Part shown: positions 23,506-31,067 of the stretch, one piece after another | Layout of the letters: every line of letters starts with the position of its first letter | How positions within the stretch are numbered: the first letter of the stretch is position 1 | Assembly (NCBI GenBank): GCA_900549885.1 | Contig: URQA01000007.1 | Location: 1 to 34,029, forward strand | Direction of reading: 5' to 3' | DNA: 34,029 bases | From: an uncultured Eubacteriales bacterium | GTDB lineage: Bacteria; Bacillota; Clostridia; Oscillospirales; Oscillospiraceae | Notes under the pieces: generated by a model | The model's input: the letters and a program-made list of their open reading frames with translations, nothing else | What the model was told of the DNA's origin: nothing | Databases searched by the model: none | Program-made: the position numbers and the translations under genes

Positions 23506-23583
23506 GTACTTTTTCTGTATATAGTGTATACTGCAACGGGAAAAGTACAGTTTTATTGCGGGCGTTTTTTCTTTATTGCCCGC
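23506..23583 (+). promoter_or_regulatory. Structured 5' leader of the EIIA operon
   Basis: A long hairpin has an outer 10-bp stem (23506-23515 / 23539-23548) and an inner 5-bp stem (23517-23521 / 23527-23531) and is followed by AGTTTTATT. A second 6-bp GC stem, GCGGGC/GCCCGC (23558-23563 / 23578-23583), encloses a U-rich loop. The first resembles a weak terminator, so attenuation or antitermination is possible. It does not look like a known riboswitch class or a BglG/LicT RAT box. Confidence 0.45.
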
Positions 23584-23640
23584 CTGTTCCGCTCCGTAGG
23601 CAGTCCGAACGAACTATTTACAAAGGAGAGTTAGAAAATC

Positions 23641-24186
23641 ATGAAGGGAAAAAAGGGACTTTGGCCTTTTAAGACACAGGGCAAAACGCCCCAACCGGAA
23701 CTGGTTTTAGACCCCGACCCGGCAGGCGGAGAGGCGCTGCTCAGTCCTCTGGCCGGTGCGGTAGTACCCCTTGAGTCCGTAAGCGATCCGGTGTTTGCCG
23801 GAAAGGTCTTGGGAGACGGCCTCGCCGTGGAGCCCGCCGAGGGAATGCTTTACTCCCCGGCGGACGGCACGGTGGAGACGCTGATGGACAGCTGTCATGC
23901 CGTGTGCATCACCACCAAAGCGGGTGCGGACGTCTTGATTCATGTGGGCAGGGACACGGTCTCTCTCAATGGCAAGCACTTCACCGCTCATGTGAAGGAA
24001 GGCGACCAAGTCCGCCGGGGGCAGCTGCTGCTGGAGTTCGATATGGCCGCCATCCGCTCCGCCGGTTTTGAGCTGACCACGCCCATCATTGTCTCCAACT
24101 ACGACGAATTTCGGATGGAATTGCGGCCAGCCGGAGAGGTGCGCCCGGGAAATGCTCTCATCACCCTGTATCCCCGTCAGGACTAA
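23641..24186 (+). CDS. PTS EIIA component, glucose (Crr) family
   Basis: A 181-residue soluble EIIA-Glc-type protein. The LLSPLAGAVVPLESVSDPVFAGKVLGDGLAV-like core is clear. The phosphorylated histidine is His101 in LIHVGRD, with the partner His86 in DSCHAVCI. It accepts phosphate from HPr and passes it to the Cys of an EIIB; the only EIIB in the window is the divergent MurP-like protein, which lacks its own EIIA. The start ATG has AAAGGAGA upstream. It is the first gene of the operon with HPr and EI. Confidence 0.92.
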   Translation: MKGKKGLWPFKTQGKTPQPELVLDPDPAGGEALLSPLAGAVVPLESVSDPVFAGKVLGDGLAVEPAEGMLYSPADGTVETLMDSCHAVCITTKAGADVLIHVGRDTVSLNGKHFTAHVKEGDQVRRGQLLLEFDMAAIRSAGFELTTPIIVSNYDEFRMELRPAGEVRPGNALITLYPRQD

Positions 24187-24241
24187 CCTGGGGCGGGCAG
24201 CTCATTCCGCATCCAATCTTTAAGAATCGAGGGAATTTACC

Positions 24242-24499
24242 ATGAAACAAGTGCGATATACTATCCACGACCCTAACGGCCTCCACGCCCGGCCCGCAGG
24301 CCTGCTGGTCAAGGAGGCCCAGAAGTATCCCTGTGCCATCCAACTGGCCTGTGGGGAAAAAAAGGCGGACTTGAAGCGGCTCTTCGCCGTCATGGGCATG
24401 GGGGTCAAGTGCGGGGACACGGTGGAACTCACGGTTGACGGTGCGGACGAGGACCAAGCCGTCCAGGCGCTGGAGGCCTTCCTCCGGGAGCATTTCTGA
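24242..24499 (+). CDS. HPr-family phosphocarrier protein lacking the regulatory Ser46
   Basis: An 85-residue HPr. The active-site His15 is in GLHARPAG, and the size and fold match the family. At the regulatory position, normally Ser46 in the N-L-K-S-I-M-G-V-M context, this protein reads D-L-K-R-L-F-A-V-M, with Arg46, so HPr kinase could not phosphorylate it. It carries phosphate from EI to EIIA encoded on either side. The start ATG 24242 has GAGGGAA upstream. It is likely a dedicated HPr for this system, with a second, global HPr elsewhere in the genome (inference). Confidence 0.92.
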   Translation: MKQVRYTIHDPNGLHARPAGLLVKEAQKYPCAIQLACGEKKADLKRLFAVMGMGVKCGDTVELTVDGADEDQAVQALEAFLREHF

Positions 24500-24518
24500 G
24501 AAGGGAGGGCATGGACCT

Positions 24519-26144
24519 ATGCCGGTATTGCAAGGTCAGGGAGTGTCCCGGGGTATCGCCGGGGGAACGCTACGCTTCCTCCGGAATCAGCCCCAGCCCC
24601 GGCGGGAGGTGGCCGACCGGGAAGGGGAGATCGCCCGCTTTGAGCAGGCCCGCCAGCAGGCCATCGCCCAACTGGCCCAGCTCCATGAGGACACCACCGC
24701 ACGGCTTGGAGAGGACAAGGCCCTGCTGTTCGAGATCCATCAGATGATGCTGGACGACCTGGATTACCGGGATGCGGTCACCGGGATGATTCAGGGGGAG
24801 GGTGTCTGCGCCGAATATGCCGTGGAGCAGACAGGGCAGCAGTTCTCCCGGATGTTCGCTCAGATGGACGACAGTTATATGCGGGAGCGGGCCGCCGATG
24901 TGCTGGATGTTTCACGGCGGGTGGTCCGCCTGCTCACCGGCCAGGGCGAGGAGGAGCTGGACGGTGACGGACCCGTTATTCTTGCCGCCGACGACCTAGT
25001 TCCCAGCCAGACCGCCCGTCTGGACCGGAACCGGGTGCTGGCCTTTGTCACCGCCCGGGGCTCGTCCAACTCCCACACTGCCATCTTCGCCCGCACCATG
25101 GGCATCCCCGCAGTGGTGGGGCTAGGGGACAGCCTGCTGGCCGACTACGATGGCCAAGACGCCTTTGTGGACGGCTCCGACGGACGGGTCTATATCGCGC
25201 CCGACCCGGACACCGCCGCCCAACTGCGCCAGCGCCAACGGGCGGAAGAGGACCACCGCCGTTATCTGGAGGGCTTTCGGGGATGCCAGGCCATTGCCTC
25301 TAACGGACGTCGGGTACTGGTATGCGCCAACATCGGCTCCCCCCAGGATCTGGACGCGGCCCTGGCCGGGGATGCAGACGGTATCGGACTGTTCCGCAGC
25401 GAGTTCCTTTATCTGGGGCGGGACGACTATCCCACGGAGGAATACCAGTATCAAGCCTACCGGCGGGCCGCCGAGGCTATGGATGGCCGTACGGTAGTCA
25501 TCCGCACCCTAGATATCGGTGCGGACAAGCAGGCCGATTATTTCCAGCTGCCCCAGGAGGAGAACCCGGCCATGGGCATGCGGGCGATCCGCATCTGCCT
25601 AACCCGGCCCGAGGTATTCCGCACCCAACTTCGGGCGTTATACCGGGCCTCCGCCCATGGCAGGCTGGCTGTGATGTTCCCTATGATCACCTCCCTGGAT
25701 GAGGTGCGCCGGGCCAAGGCCTTGTGCGCCCAGGTGCGAGAGGAACTGCGGAATGAGGGCGTTCCCTTTGACGAGCACATGGAGCTGGGCATTATGATTG
25801 AAACCCCGGCGGCCGCCGTCATCAGCGACCTGCTGGCCCCGGAGGTGGACTTTTTCTCCATCGGCACCAACGACCTGACCCAATATACCCTGGCCATCGA
25901 CCGGCAGAACGCCGCGGCGGAATCCTTCTGCGACCGGCACCACGAGGCCATCCTTCGGTTGATTCGGACCACGGTGGAAAACGCCCACCAGGCAGGCATC
26001 TGGGTGGGCATCTGCGGAGAGCTGGCCGCTGACCCAGTCCTGACCCAAGCCTTCTGCGACATGGGGGTGGACGAGCTGTCCATGACCCCGGGCAGCATCC
26101 TGGAAATCAAGGCTGCGATTTTGGATCCAGGCAGAAAAAAATAA
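24519..26144 (+). CDS. ptsI: PTS enzyme I (phosphoenolpyruvate-protein phosphotransferase)
   Basis: A 541-residue enzyme I. The N-terminal QGQGVSRGIAGG opens the HPr-binding domain, the phosphorylated histidine is His186 in GSSNSHTAIFART, and the PEP barrel shows GIGLFRSEFLYL, RTLDIGADKQ, FFSIGTNDLTQYTLAIDR and the acid/base cysteine in GICGELAAD. It moves phosphate from PEP to HPr. It is about 30 residues shorter than usual at the C-terminus, ending soon after the SMTPGSIL block, with catalytic parts intact. The start ATG 24519 follows GGGAGGG; the frame upstream overlaps the HPr gene. It may be a locus-specific paralogue of a housekeeping EI. Confidence 0.93.
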   Translation: MPVLQGQGVSRGIAGGTLRFLRNQPQPRREVADREGEIARFEQARQQAIAQLAQLHEDTTARLGEDKALLFEIHQMMLDDLDYRDAVTGMIQGEGVCAEYAVEQTGQQFSRMFAQMDDSYMRERAADVLDVSRRVVRLLTGQGEEELDGDGPVILAADDLVPSQTARLDRNRVLAFVTARGSSNSHTAIFARTMGIPAVVGLGDSLLADYDGQDAFVDGSDGRVYIAPDPDTAAQLRQRQRAEEDHRRYLEGFRGCQAIASNGRRVLVCANIGSPQDLDAALAGDADGIGLFRSEFLYLGRDDYPTEEYQYQAYRRAAEAMDGRTVVIRTLDIGADKQADYFQLPQEENPAMGMRAIRICLTRPEVFRTQLRALYRASAHGRLAVMFPMITSLDEVRRAKALCAQVREELRNEGVPFDEHMELGIMIETPAAAVISDLLAPEVDFFSIGTNDLTQYTLAIDRQNAAAESFCDRHHEAILRLIRTTVENAHQAGIWVGICGELAADPVLTQAFCDMGVDELSMTPGSILEIKAAILDPGRKK

Positions 26145-26164
26145 CACCTGGAGGTGAGCGGAGA

Positions 26165-27052
26165 ATGAAAAGCGCACTGCTCCGTCTGCGGGAGGCCAGA
26201 AGCGCCTTCAGCGCCACGGAACGTTCTATCGCAGACTACCTGCTGGATCATCCTGACGAGGCTATCGAGTTGAGCATCCATGAAGTTGCGGCCTGCACCT
26301 TTTCCTCTCCCTCCACCATCATCCGCATGTGCCACCGCATCGGTTTTGAGGGCTACAAGGAATTCCGTCGGGCCATGACCTATGAGCTGGCTGTACGGCG
26401 GCAGAGCGAGGAGGACGAACGCAAGGAAATCACCCGCTCGGACAGTATTGAAGATATCATCGAAAAGATCACCTACAAAAATATCATTTCGCTGGAGGAG
26501 ACGAAAAACCTTCTGGACCCGGATACTCTCCAAAAGTGTGTGGATCTAGTGCGCAGCTGCAAGACGGTGCTGCTGTTTGGCATGGGGGCGTCCCTGTGCG
26601 CGGCTAAGGACGCCTATCTCAAGTTTCTCCGGCTGAACAAGCCCTGTGTCATCAACGAAGACTGGCACTCCCAGTTTCTCCAGGCCCGCAACGCCACTCC
26701 GGACGACTTAGGCATCGCCATCTCTTATTCTGGGGAGACGGTAGAGGTCATTGAGTGCATGAAGGCCATGCGTGAAAACGGCACTCCCATCATTGCCATC
26801 ACCCGCTGCGTGGCGTCTCCGGTGGCGGAGCTGGCCGACTACAAGCTCTACACTACCGCCAATGAGTCCACCTTCCGCAGCGGGGCCATGTCCTCCCGTA
26901 TCTCCCAACTGAACATCATTGACATTCTGTACACTGCCTTTGCCAACAGGGAGTATGAATACTGCCTGGAACAGCTGTCCAAGACCCATATCCGCAAACC
27001 CGCCGCCATGCGCCACCCTATGGCCGAGGCGGGTAACCGGGGCGATCGGTAG
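26165..27052 (+). CDS. RpiR-family regulator (MurR-like)
   Basis: A 295-residue regulator. An N-terminal HTH_6 domain (about 1-77: FSATERSIADYLLDHPDEA, SIHEVAACTFSSPSTIIRMCHRIGF-type recognition helix) is followed by a SIS sugar-phosphate domain (about 125-260: VLLFGMGASLCAAKDAYLKF, AISYSGETVEVIE, PIIAITRC). RpiR proteins sense phosphosugars; MurR binds MurNAc-6P and represses murQP in E. coli. Here the gene ends the EIIA operon, 20 nt after ptsI with a GGAGG site, and probably controls both divergent promoters. The ligand is inferred from context. Confidence 0.9.
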   Translation: MKSALLRLREARSAFSATERSIADYLLDHPDEAIELSIHEVAACTFSSPSTIIRMCHRIGFEGYKEFRRAMTYELAVRRQSEEDERKEITRSDSIEDIIEKITYKNIISLEETKNLLDPDTLQKCVDLVRSCKTVLLFGMGASLCAAKDAYLKFLRLNKPCVINEDWHSQFLQARNATPDDLGIAISYSGETVEVIECMKAMRENGTPIIAITRCVASPVAELADYKLYTTANESTFRSGAMSSRISQLNIIDILYTAFANREYEYCLEQLSKTHIRKPAAMRHPMAEAGNRGDR

Positions 27053-27067
27053 CTTGCGGAACACAGC

Positions 27068-27105
27068 AAAGCGCTCCCCGGCTAGCTGAGCCGGGGAGCG
27101 CTTTT
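27068..27105. terminator. Bidirectional terminator between the RpiR gene and the ABC exporter
   Basis: A perfect 16-bp stem (27068-27083 / 27089-27104) with an AGCTG loop. AAA on the left and TTTT on the right lie at the stem edges, between convergent genes. Confidence 0.88.
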
Positions 27106-27137
27106 ACACATAGCTATCCCGTATTTAAGGATGACTT

Positions 27138-30137
27138 TTATTCACTTCGCAGCGCCTCCACTGGATCTTTCCGGGCGGCCACGCGGGAGGGGATCAGCCC
27201 GGCGATGATGGTCAACAACGCGCTGATGGCTACCAGGATAACCGCCCCCGCCACAGGCAGGGCCGCCCGCAGGCCCTCGATACCCGTCAGGCTGAGCAGG
27301 ATGGCGTTGATGGGAATGGTGAGCAACACCGTCACCAAGATACCCAGCAGCCCCGCTCCCAGGCCCACGATCAGCGTCTCGGCATTGAACACCCGGGAGA
27401 TATCCCGCTTGGACGCGCCCACCGCCCGGAGGATGCCGATCTCCTTGGTGCGTTCCAGAACGGAAATATATGTGATAATACCGATCATAATGGAGGACAC
27501 AATCAGAGAGATGGACACGAAGGCGATCAGCACATAGCTGATACCGCTGATGATATCCGTGATGGAACTCATAAGCAGAGCCACATAGTCGGTGTAAGTG
27601 ATCTCATCCTCTTCGTTTGCCACCCCGGCGTTGTATGCCGCGATCTGGTCGGCCACAGCGTCCTTGTCCGCAAAGGTAGAGGCATAGATGCTGATGGTAT
27701 CCGGGCTGTCCAGGTCCACATAGCTCAGCCGGTCCAGATTGTCCTCGTAGGTGGAGTCAGACACCGTGGGAGGCATATCGTTGTCATAGAGGTAAACCAG
27801 CTGCTCCTGGGTCAATCCACCGGACGTGGAATCCTCTACTGGTCCCTGCTCCAGCGCCAGGTCCAGCATAGCGGCCAGCTGCTCGCTGCTCATGGCGGCC
27901 AGCCGCCCTTCCACAGCGGCGGCATACTGCTCCCGCACCTGGCCGGCGGCTGCCTGTTCCACCTGCTCAAACAGCTCCTCGTCGCTCATGTCAGCGATAT
28001 AGGCGGTGATGGTTTCCGCGTCCACACCCATCTCTCCAGCGTACTGCTGGGCGATCATGGCCTCAATATCCTCCCGGGTGAGGCCGTCCATCTGCTGCTC
28101 CACCACTTGGTCCACATAGTCCTGGCTGGGTTGGGCTGCGGCGGAAGTATAGGCGGCAGCCTTTCCCGCGGTGTCCAAGGTCTGGAGGTATTCGGCGATG
28201 GCGTCCATCTTCTCCTGGTCGGTAGGCTCCGTCTCATCCCCGGTAGCGAAAGGCAGGCCGTTGAACACATCTGTGTCCGGATCAGCCAACTGCTCCTGTA
28301 CGATGTCCGCCCGGGCAGTGGTCTCGATGGCATAGTCTGTCAGGGCGCTGGTGTAGCCGATGGACCCGGCCAGCATGGTCCCGCCCACGGCGGACTCCCC
28401 GTTAGGCCGGGCAATGCCCACGACCTTGAGTTCCGTACCCACGTCGCCGCTGTTGTACAGCAGCTCCAGCCCCGCCTGGGTGGCGGACAGGTCGGCATAG
28501 GTCCCGGTGCTCTCATCATACTGGTAGTACTCCGCCGGGAGGATGAGCTTAAAGGTGGTCTGGCACAGCTCTTCATAGCTCCAGGTACGGGCCTGCTCCT
28601 CCACGCTCTCTCCATTCTGCAGGGCGGTGAGAGTCTCGGTCATCTCGTCGTGGCTCATCAGCCCCAGGGCATACAGCATCAGGTCGGATACCTCGTTGTT
28701 CTCGTCCACGAAGAGGATGACCTCATCATAGCTCTCCGGCCACTTGCCGTAGAGCAGGTCGTATCCCTCCTTCTCCTGCTGGGCAATCAGCTGCCCGTCC
28801 TCGCCGGGAAGCAGTTCATCCCATACGTCCATGCTCTCATACATGGCGCCCATGGAGTCGAAGTAAGAGGAATAGTCTCCGCCGTACATGGCAGACATAG
28901 CCTCCTGCATCAGACTCGTCACATCGCTTTTCACGATGGTGCCGTTCTCGTCCTCATTGTAGATGTCAAACTGAAAATTATATCCATACCGGACGGTGGC
29001 CAGGTCCGTGATACCGCCGCCTCCCTCATCCAGCCAGGTCTTGAAGTCCCGCAGGTTGTTGGTCACGGTCTCTGCGTTGAGCATGGAGTCCATTAGGTCA
29101 TACATCACGGTGGAAGTATACACCTGATCCAGAGCATGATTCTCCCCTTCATGCTGCGCCCCCATAAGAGAAGTGAGCATGGTGGACATATCCACGCTCT
29201 CGCCTTGGATGGTGATAGGATAGCTGGTCAGGGTATCCTCCTGTACCTGTCCGATATAGTCGTTGATGCCGGAGGACAGGGACAGGATCAGGGCGATGCC
29301 GATGATGCCGATGGACCCGGCAAAGGCGGTGAGCACCGTGCGTCCCTTTTTTGTCATCAGGTTGTTCAACGATAGGGATAAGGCGGTGAGGAAGGACATA
29401 GAGGTCTTTTTCCCTGCCCGGGCTGCCTTGCCGGTGACCGCCGGCGCGCGCTCCCCGGCGTGGTAGGGGTCGGAGTCGTCTACCACCTGTCCGTCTTTCA
29501 GGCGAATAATACGGGTAGAATAGGTTTCGGCCAGCTCCGGGTTGTGGGTGACCATGATGACCAGCCGGTCCCGGGCCACCTCCTTGAGCAGCTCCATCAC
29601 CTGCACGGACGTCTCGCTGTCCAACGCGCCGGTTGGTTCGTCGGCCAGGAGAATATCCGGGTCATTGATCAGGGCACGGGCGATGGCCACCCGCTGCATC
29701 TGGCCCCCAGACATCTGATTGGGCTTTTTGTACATCTGGTCGGCCAGTCCCACCTTTTCCAGTGCCTCCCGGGCCCGGCGGTGACGCTCGGCCTTGGACA
29801 CGCCGGCCAGAGTCAGGGCTAGCTCCACATTGGCCAGCACCGTCTGGTGGGGGATGAGGTTATAGCTTTGGAACACAAAGCCCACGGAGTGGTTGCGGTA
29901 GGCGTCCCAGTCGCTGTCGCTGTACTCCTTGGTAGAGCGGCCGTTGATGATGAGGTCGCCGCTGGTGTAACGGTCCAGTCCACCGATGATATTCAGCGTG
30001 GTGGTCTTGCCGCAGCCCGAGGGACCAAGGATGGAGACGAACTCGTTTTCCCGGAACTCCAGGTCCACTCCCCGCAGGGCCTCCACGGTGTTGTCCCCTA
30101 CGGTATAGCTTTTTTTGATCTGAGATAGCTTCAGCAT
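27138..30137 (-). CDS. MacB/FtsX-type ABC transporter, ATPase-permease fusion with a large extracellular domain
   Basis: A 999-residue single-chain transporter half. The N-terminal LolD/MacB-type ATPase (about 1-225) has Walker A GPSGCGKTT (38-46), signature MSGGQMQRVAIARAL, Walker B ILLADEPTGALD and switch MVTHNPE. After a linker, TM1 lies near 265-290 (FAGSIGIIGIALILSLSSGI). Then come about 550 mostly acidic extracellular residues and a C-terminal FtsX domain with three TM segments and the hallmark LERTKEIGILRAVGASKRDI. Family members export peptides or lipoproteins, or transmit mechanical signals to cell-wall enzymes. The MarR gene directly upstream overlaps by 7 nt (ATGCTGA), suggesting MarR-controlled efflux or envelope stress. 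The substrate is unknown. Confidence 0.9.
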   Translation of the reverse strand: MLKLSQIKKSYTVGDNTVEALRGVDLEFRENEFVSILGPSGCGKTTTLNIIGGLDRYTSGDLIINGRSTKEYSDSDWDAYRNHSVGFVFQSYNLIPHQTVLANVELALTLAGVSKAERHRRAREALEKVGLADQMYKKPNQMSGGQMQRVAIARALINDPDILLADEPTGALDSETSVQVMELLKEVARDRLVIMVTHNPELAETYSTRIIRLKDGQVVDDSDPYHAGERAPAVTGKAARAGKKTSMSFLTALSLSLNNLMTKKGRTVLTAFAGSIGIIGIALILSLSSGINDYIGQVQEDTLTSYPITIQGESVDMSTMLTSLMGAQHEGENHALDQVYTSTVMYDLMDSMLNAETVTNNLRDFKTWLDEGGGGITDLATVRYGYNFQFDIYNEDENGTIVKSDVTSLMQEAMSAMYGGDYSSYFDSMGAMYESMDVWDELLPGEDGQLIAQQEKEGYDLLYGKWPESYDEVILFVDENNEVSDLMLYALGLMSHDEMTETLTALQNGESVEEQARTWSYEELCQTTFKLILPAEYYQYDESTGTYADLSATQAGLELLYNSGDVGTELKVVGIARPNGESAVGGTMLAGSIGYTSALTDYAIETTARADIVQEQLADPDTDVFNGLPFATGDETEPTDQEKMDAIAEYLQTLDTAGKAAAYTSAAAQPSQDYVDQVVEQQMDGLTREDIEAMIAQQYAGEMGVDAETITAYIADMSDEELFEQVEQAAAGQVREQYAAAVEGRLAAMSSEQLAAMLDLALEQGPVEDSTSGGLTQEQLVYLYDNDMPPTVSDSTYEDNLDRLSYVDLDSPDTISIYASTFADKDAVADQIAAYNAGVANEEDEITYTDYVALLMSSITDIISGISYVLIAFVSISLIVSSIMIGIITYISVLERTKEIGILRAVGASKRDISRVFNAETLIVGLGAGLLGILVTVLLTIPINAILLSLTGIEGLRAALPVAGAVILVAISALLTIIAGLIPSRVAARKDPVEALRSE

Positions 30138-30589
30138 TGGTCTTGCTCTCCTTTGATCTGGTCTTGCAGATAGTCCAGGGCGTAGTCCGCCGCCTCGACG
30201 CCCCGGCGGATATCTTCCTTCACCGACGCGGGCAGCCGCTCCAGCAGGGCGCTGTAGCGGGCCAGCCGCGCCCCCGTCCGATCCAGCGCTTGCCGGCCGT
30301 CTCCGGTCAGGGCCAGGGTGACGATCCGCTCGTCCTGCTCACCTCTAGTCCGGGTCAGGTATCCGCTGCGCTCCAGCTTTTTACACAGGGTGGAGGTGTT
30401 GGCCTGGCCCATCTGGGCGCGCTCACTCAGGGCACTGATCGTCATGGTCTCCTCTTGGGCCAGCAACATGAGCACATAGCCTTGGAGAGGCGTCAGCCTC
30501 TCGTCCTGGAGCGCCAGCTCCAGCAGGCGGGTCATCTTTCCCTTTAGCCGCTGGAACACTTCTACAGTAGCTAAATTTTGTTCGAACAC
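30131..30589 (-). CDS. MarR-family transcriptional regulator
   Basis: A roughly 152-residue MarR protein with a winged helix: LTPLQGYVLMLLAQEE, TISALSERAQMGQANTSTLCKKLERSGYL, then the wing TRTRGEQDERIVTLALTGDG. The open frame reaches GTG 30619, but the predicted transcription start lies near 30615 and there is no ribosome site there. GTG 30589, with GGTGAT just upstream, is the better start and keeps the whole domain. It is translationally coupled to the ABC transporter and very probably autoregulates this operon through the palindrome at its promoter. Confidence 0.85.
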   Translation of the reverse strand: MFEQNLATVEVFQRLKGKMTRLLELALQDERLTPLQGYVLMLLAQEETMTISALSERAQMGQANTSTLCKKLERSGYLTRTRGEQDERIVTLALTGDGRQALDRTGARLARYSALLERLPASVKEDIRRGVEAADYALDYLQDQIKGEQDQC

Positions 30590-30608
30590 AACATCACCGC
30601 CACATTTG

Positions 30609-30651
30609 ATATGCGCCACATATATTACCGCTCTATATTCCCTGTTGTCAA
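30609..30651 (-). promoter_or_regulatory. marR-ABC operon promoter with an operator-like repeat
   Basis: On the minus strand TTGACA (30651-30646), an 18-base spacer and TAATAT (30627-30622). An ATATG-N5-CATAT inverted repeat (30609-30623) covers the -10 edge and the start site, a usual place for a MarR operator. The region 30652-30701 holds nothing further that I can see. Confidence 0.65.
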
Positions 30652-30701
30652 TAGCCCCCCAGCGTTGTTTTCAAATTGTTCATGCCTGCCCGTCCGGCGT
30701 G

Positions 30702-30733
30702 AAAAACCCCGGCGAGATGCTCCCGCCGGGGTT
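30702..30733 (-). terminator. Terminator after thioredoxin
   Basis: A 10-bp GC-rich stem (30705-30714 / 30724-30733). On the minus strand it is followed by a UUUUU run (plus-strand AAAAA 30702-30706, partly within the stem). It ends the arsR-trxR-trx operon. Confidence 0.8.
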
Positions 30734-30747
30734 GAGGACTGATCTTG

Positions 30748-31065
30748 TTACAGAATGTCGTTCACCAGCCGCTCAAAGGCTGCCTGGGGCTGCACGCCCA
30801 CAGTGCGCTGGACCTCCTTGCCGTCCTTGAAGAGCACCACGGTGGGGATGCTCATAACGCCGAACTGCCGGGCCAGCTCCTGTTCCTCGTCCACGTCCAC
30901 CTTGCCCACAATCACCTTGCCGTCGTACTTCTCCGCCAGCTTGTCAACGGTGGGGGCCAGCATCTTACACGGGCCGCACCAGCTCGCCCAGAAGTCCACC
31001 AACATAGGCGATCCCTGGGCCACCGCTTTGTCAAATCCCTCTTTGCTAAAATGAATGACTGCCAT
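30748..31065 (-). CDS. trxA: Thioredoxin
   Basis: A 105-residue thioredoxin with the redox-active WCGPCK (Cys30, Cys33), the DFWASW strand before it and the cis-proline in SIPTVV. It reduces protein disulfides in the cytosol and is itself reduced by the flavoprotein encoded 2 nt upstream. The start ATG 31065 has AAGGAAG. It is the last gene of the ArsR-controlled operon. Confidence 0.95.
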   Translation of the reverse strand: MAVIHFSKEGFDKAVAQGSPMLVDFWASWCGPCKMLAPTVDKLAEKYDGKVIVGKVDVDEEQELARQFGVMSIPTVVLFKDGKEVQRTVGVQPQAAFERLVNDIL

Positions 31066-31067
31066 TG

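Noticed and set aside
25538..26533. 331-residue minus-strand open frame
   Set aside because: Runs across ptsI and the RpiR gene on the opposite strand; both of those have full family motifs.
28107..29096. 329-residue plus-strand open frame
   Set aside because: Antisense to the extracellular domain of the ABC transporter; no recognisable fold, composition of a shadow frame.
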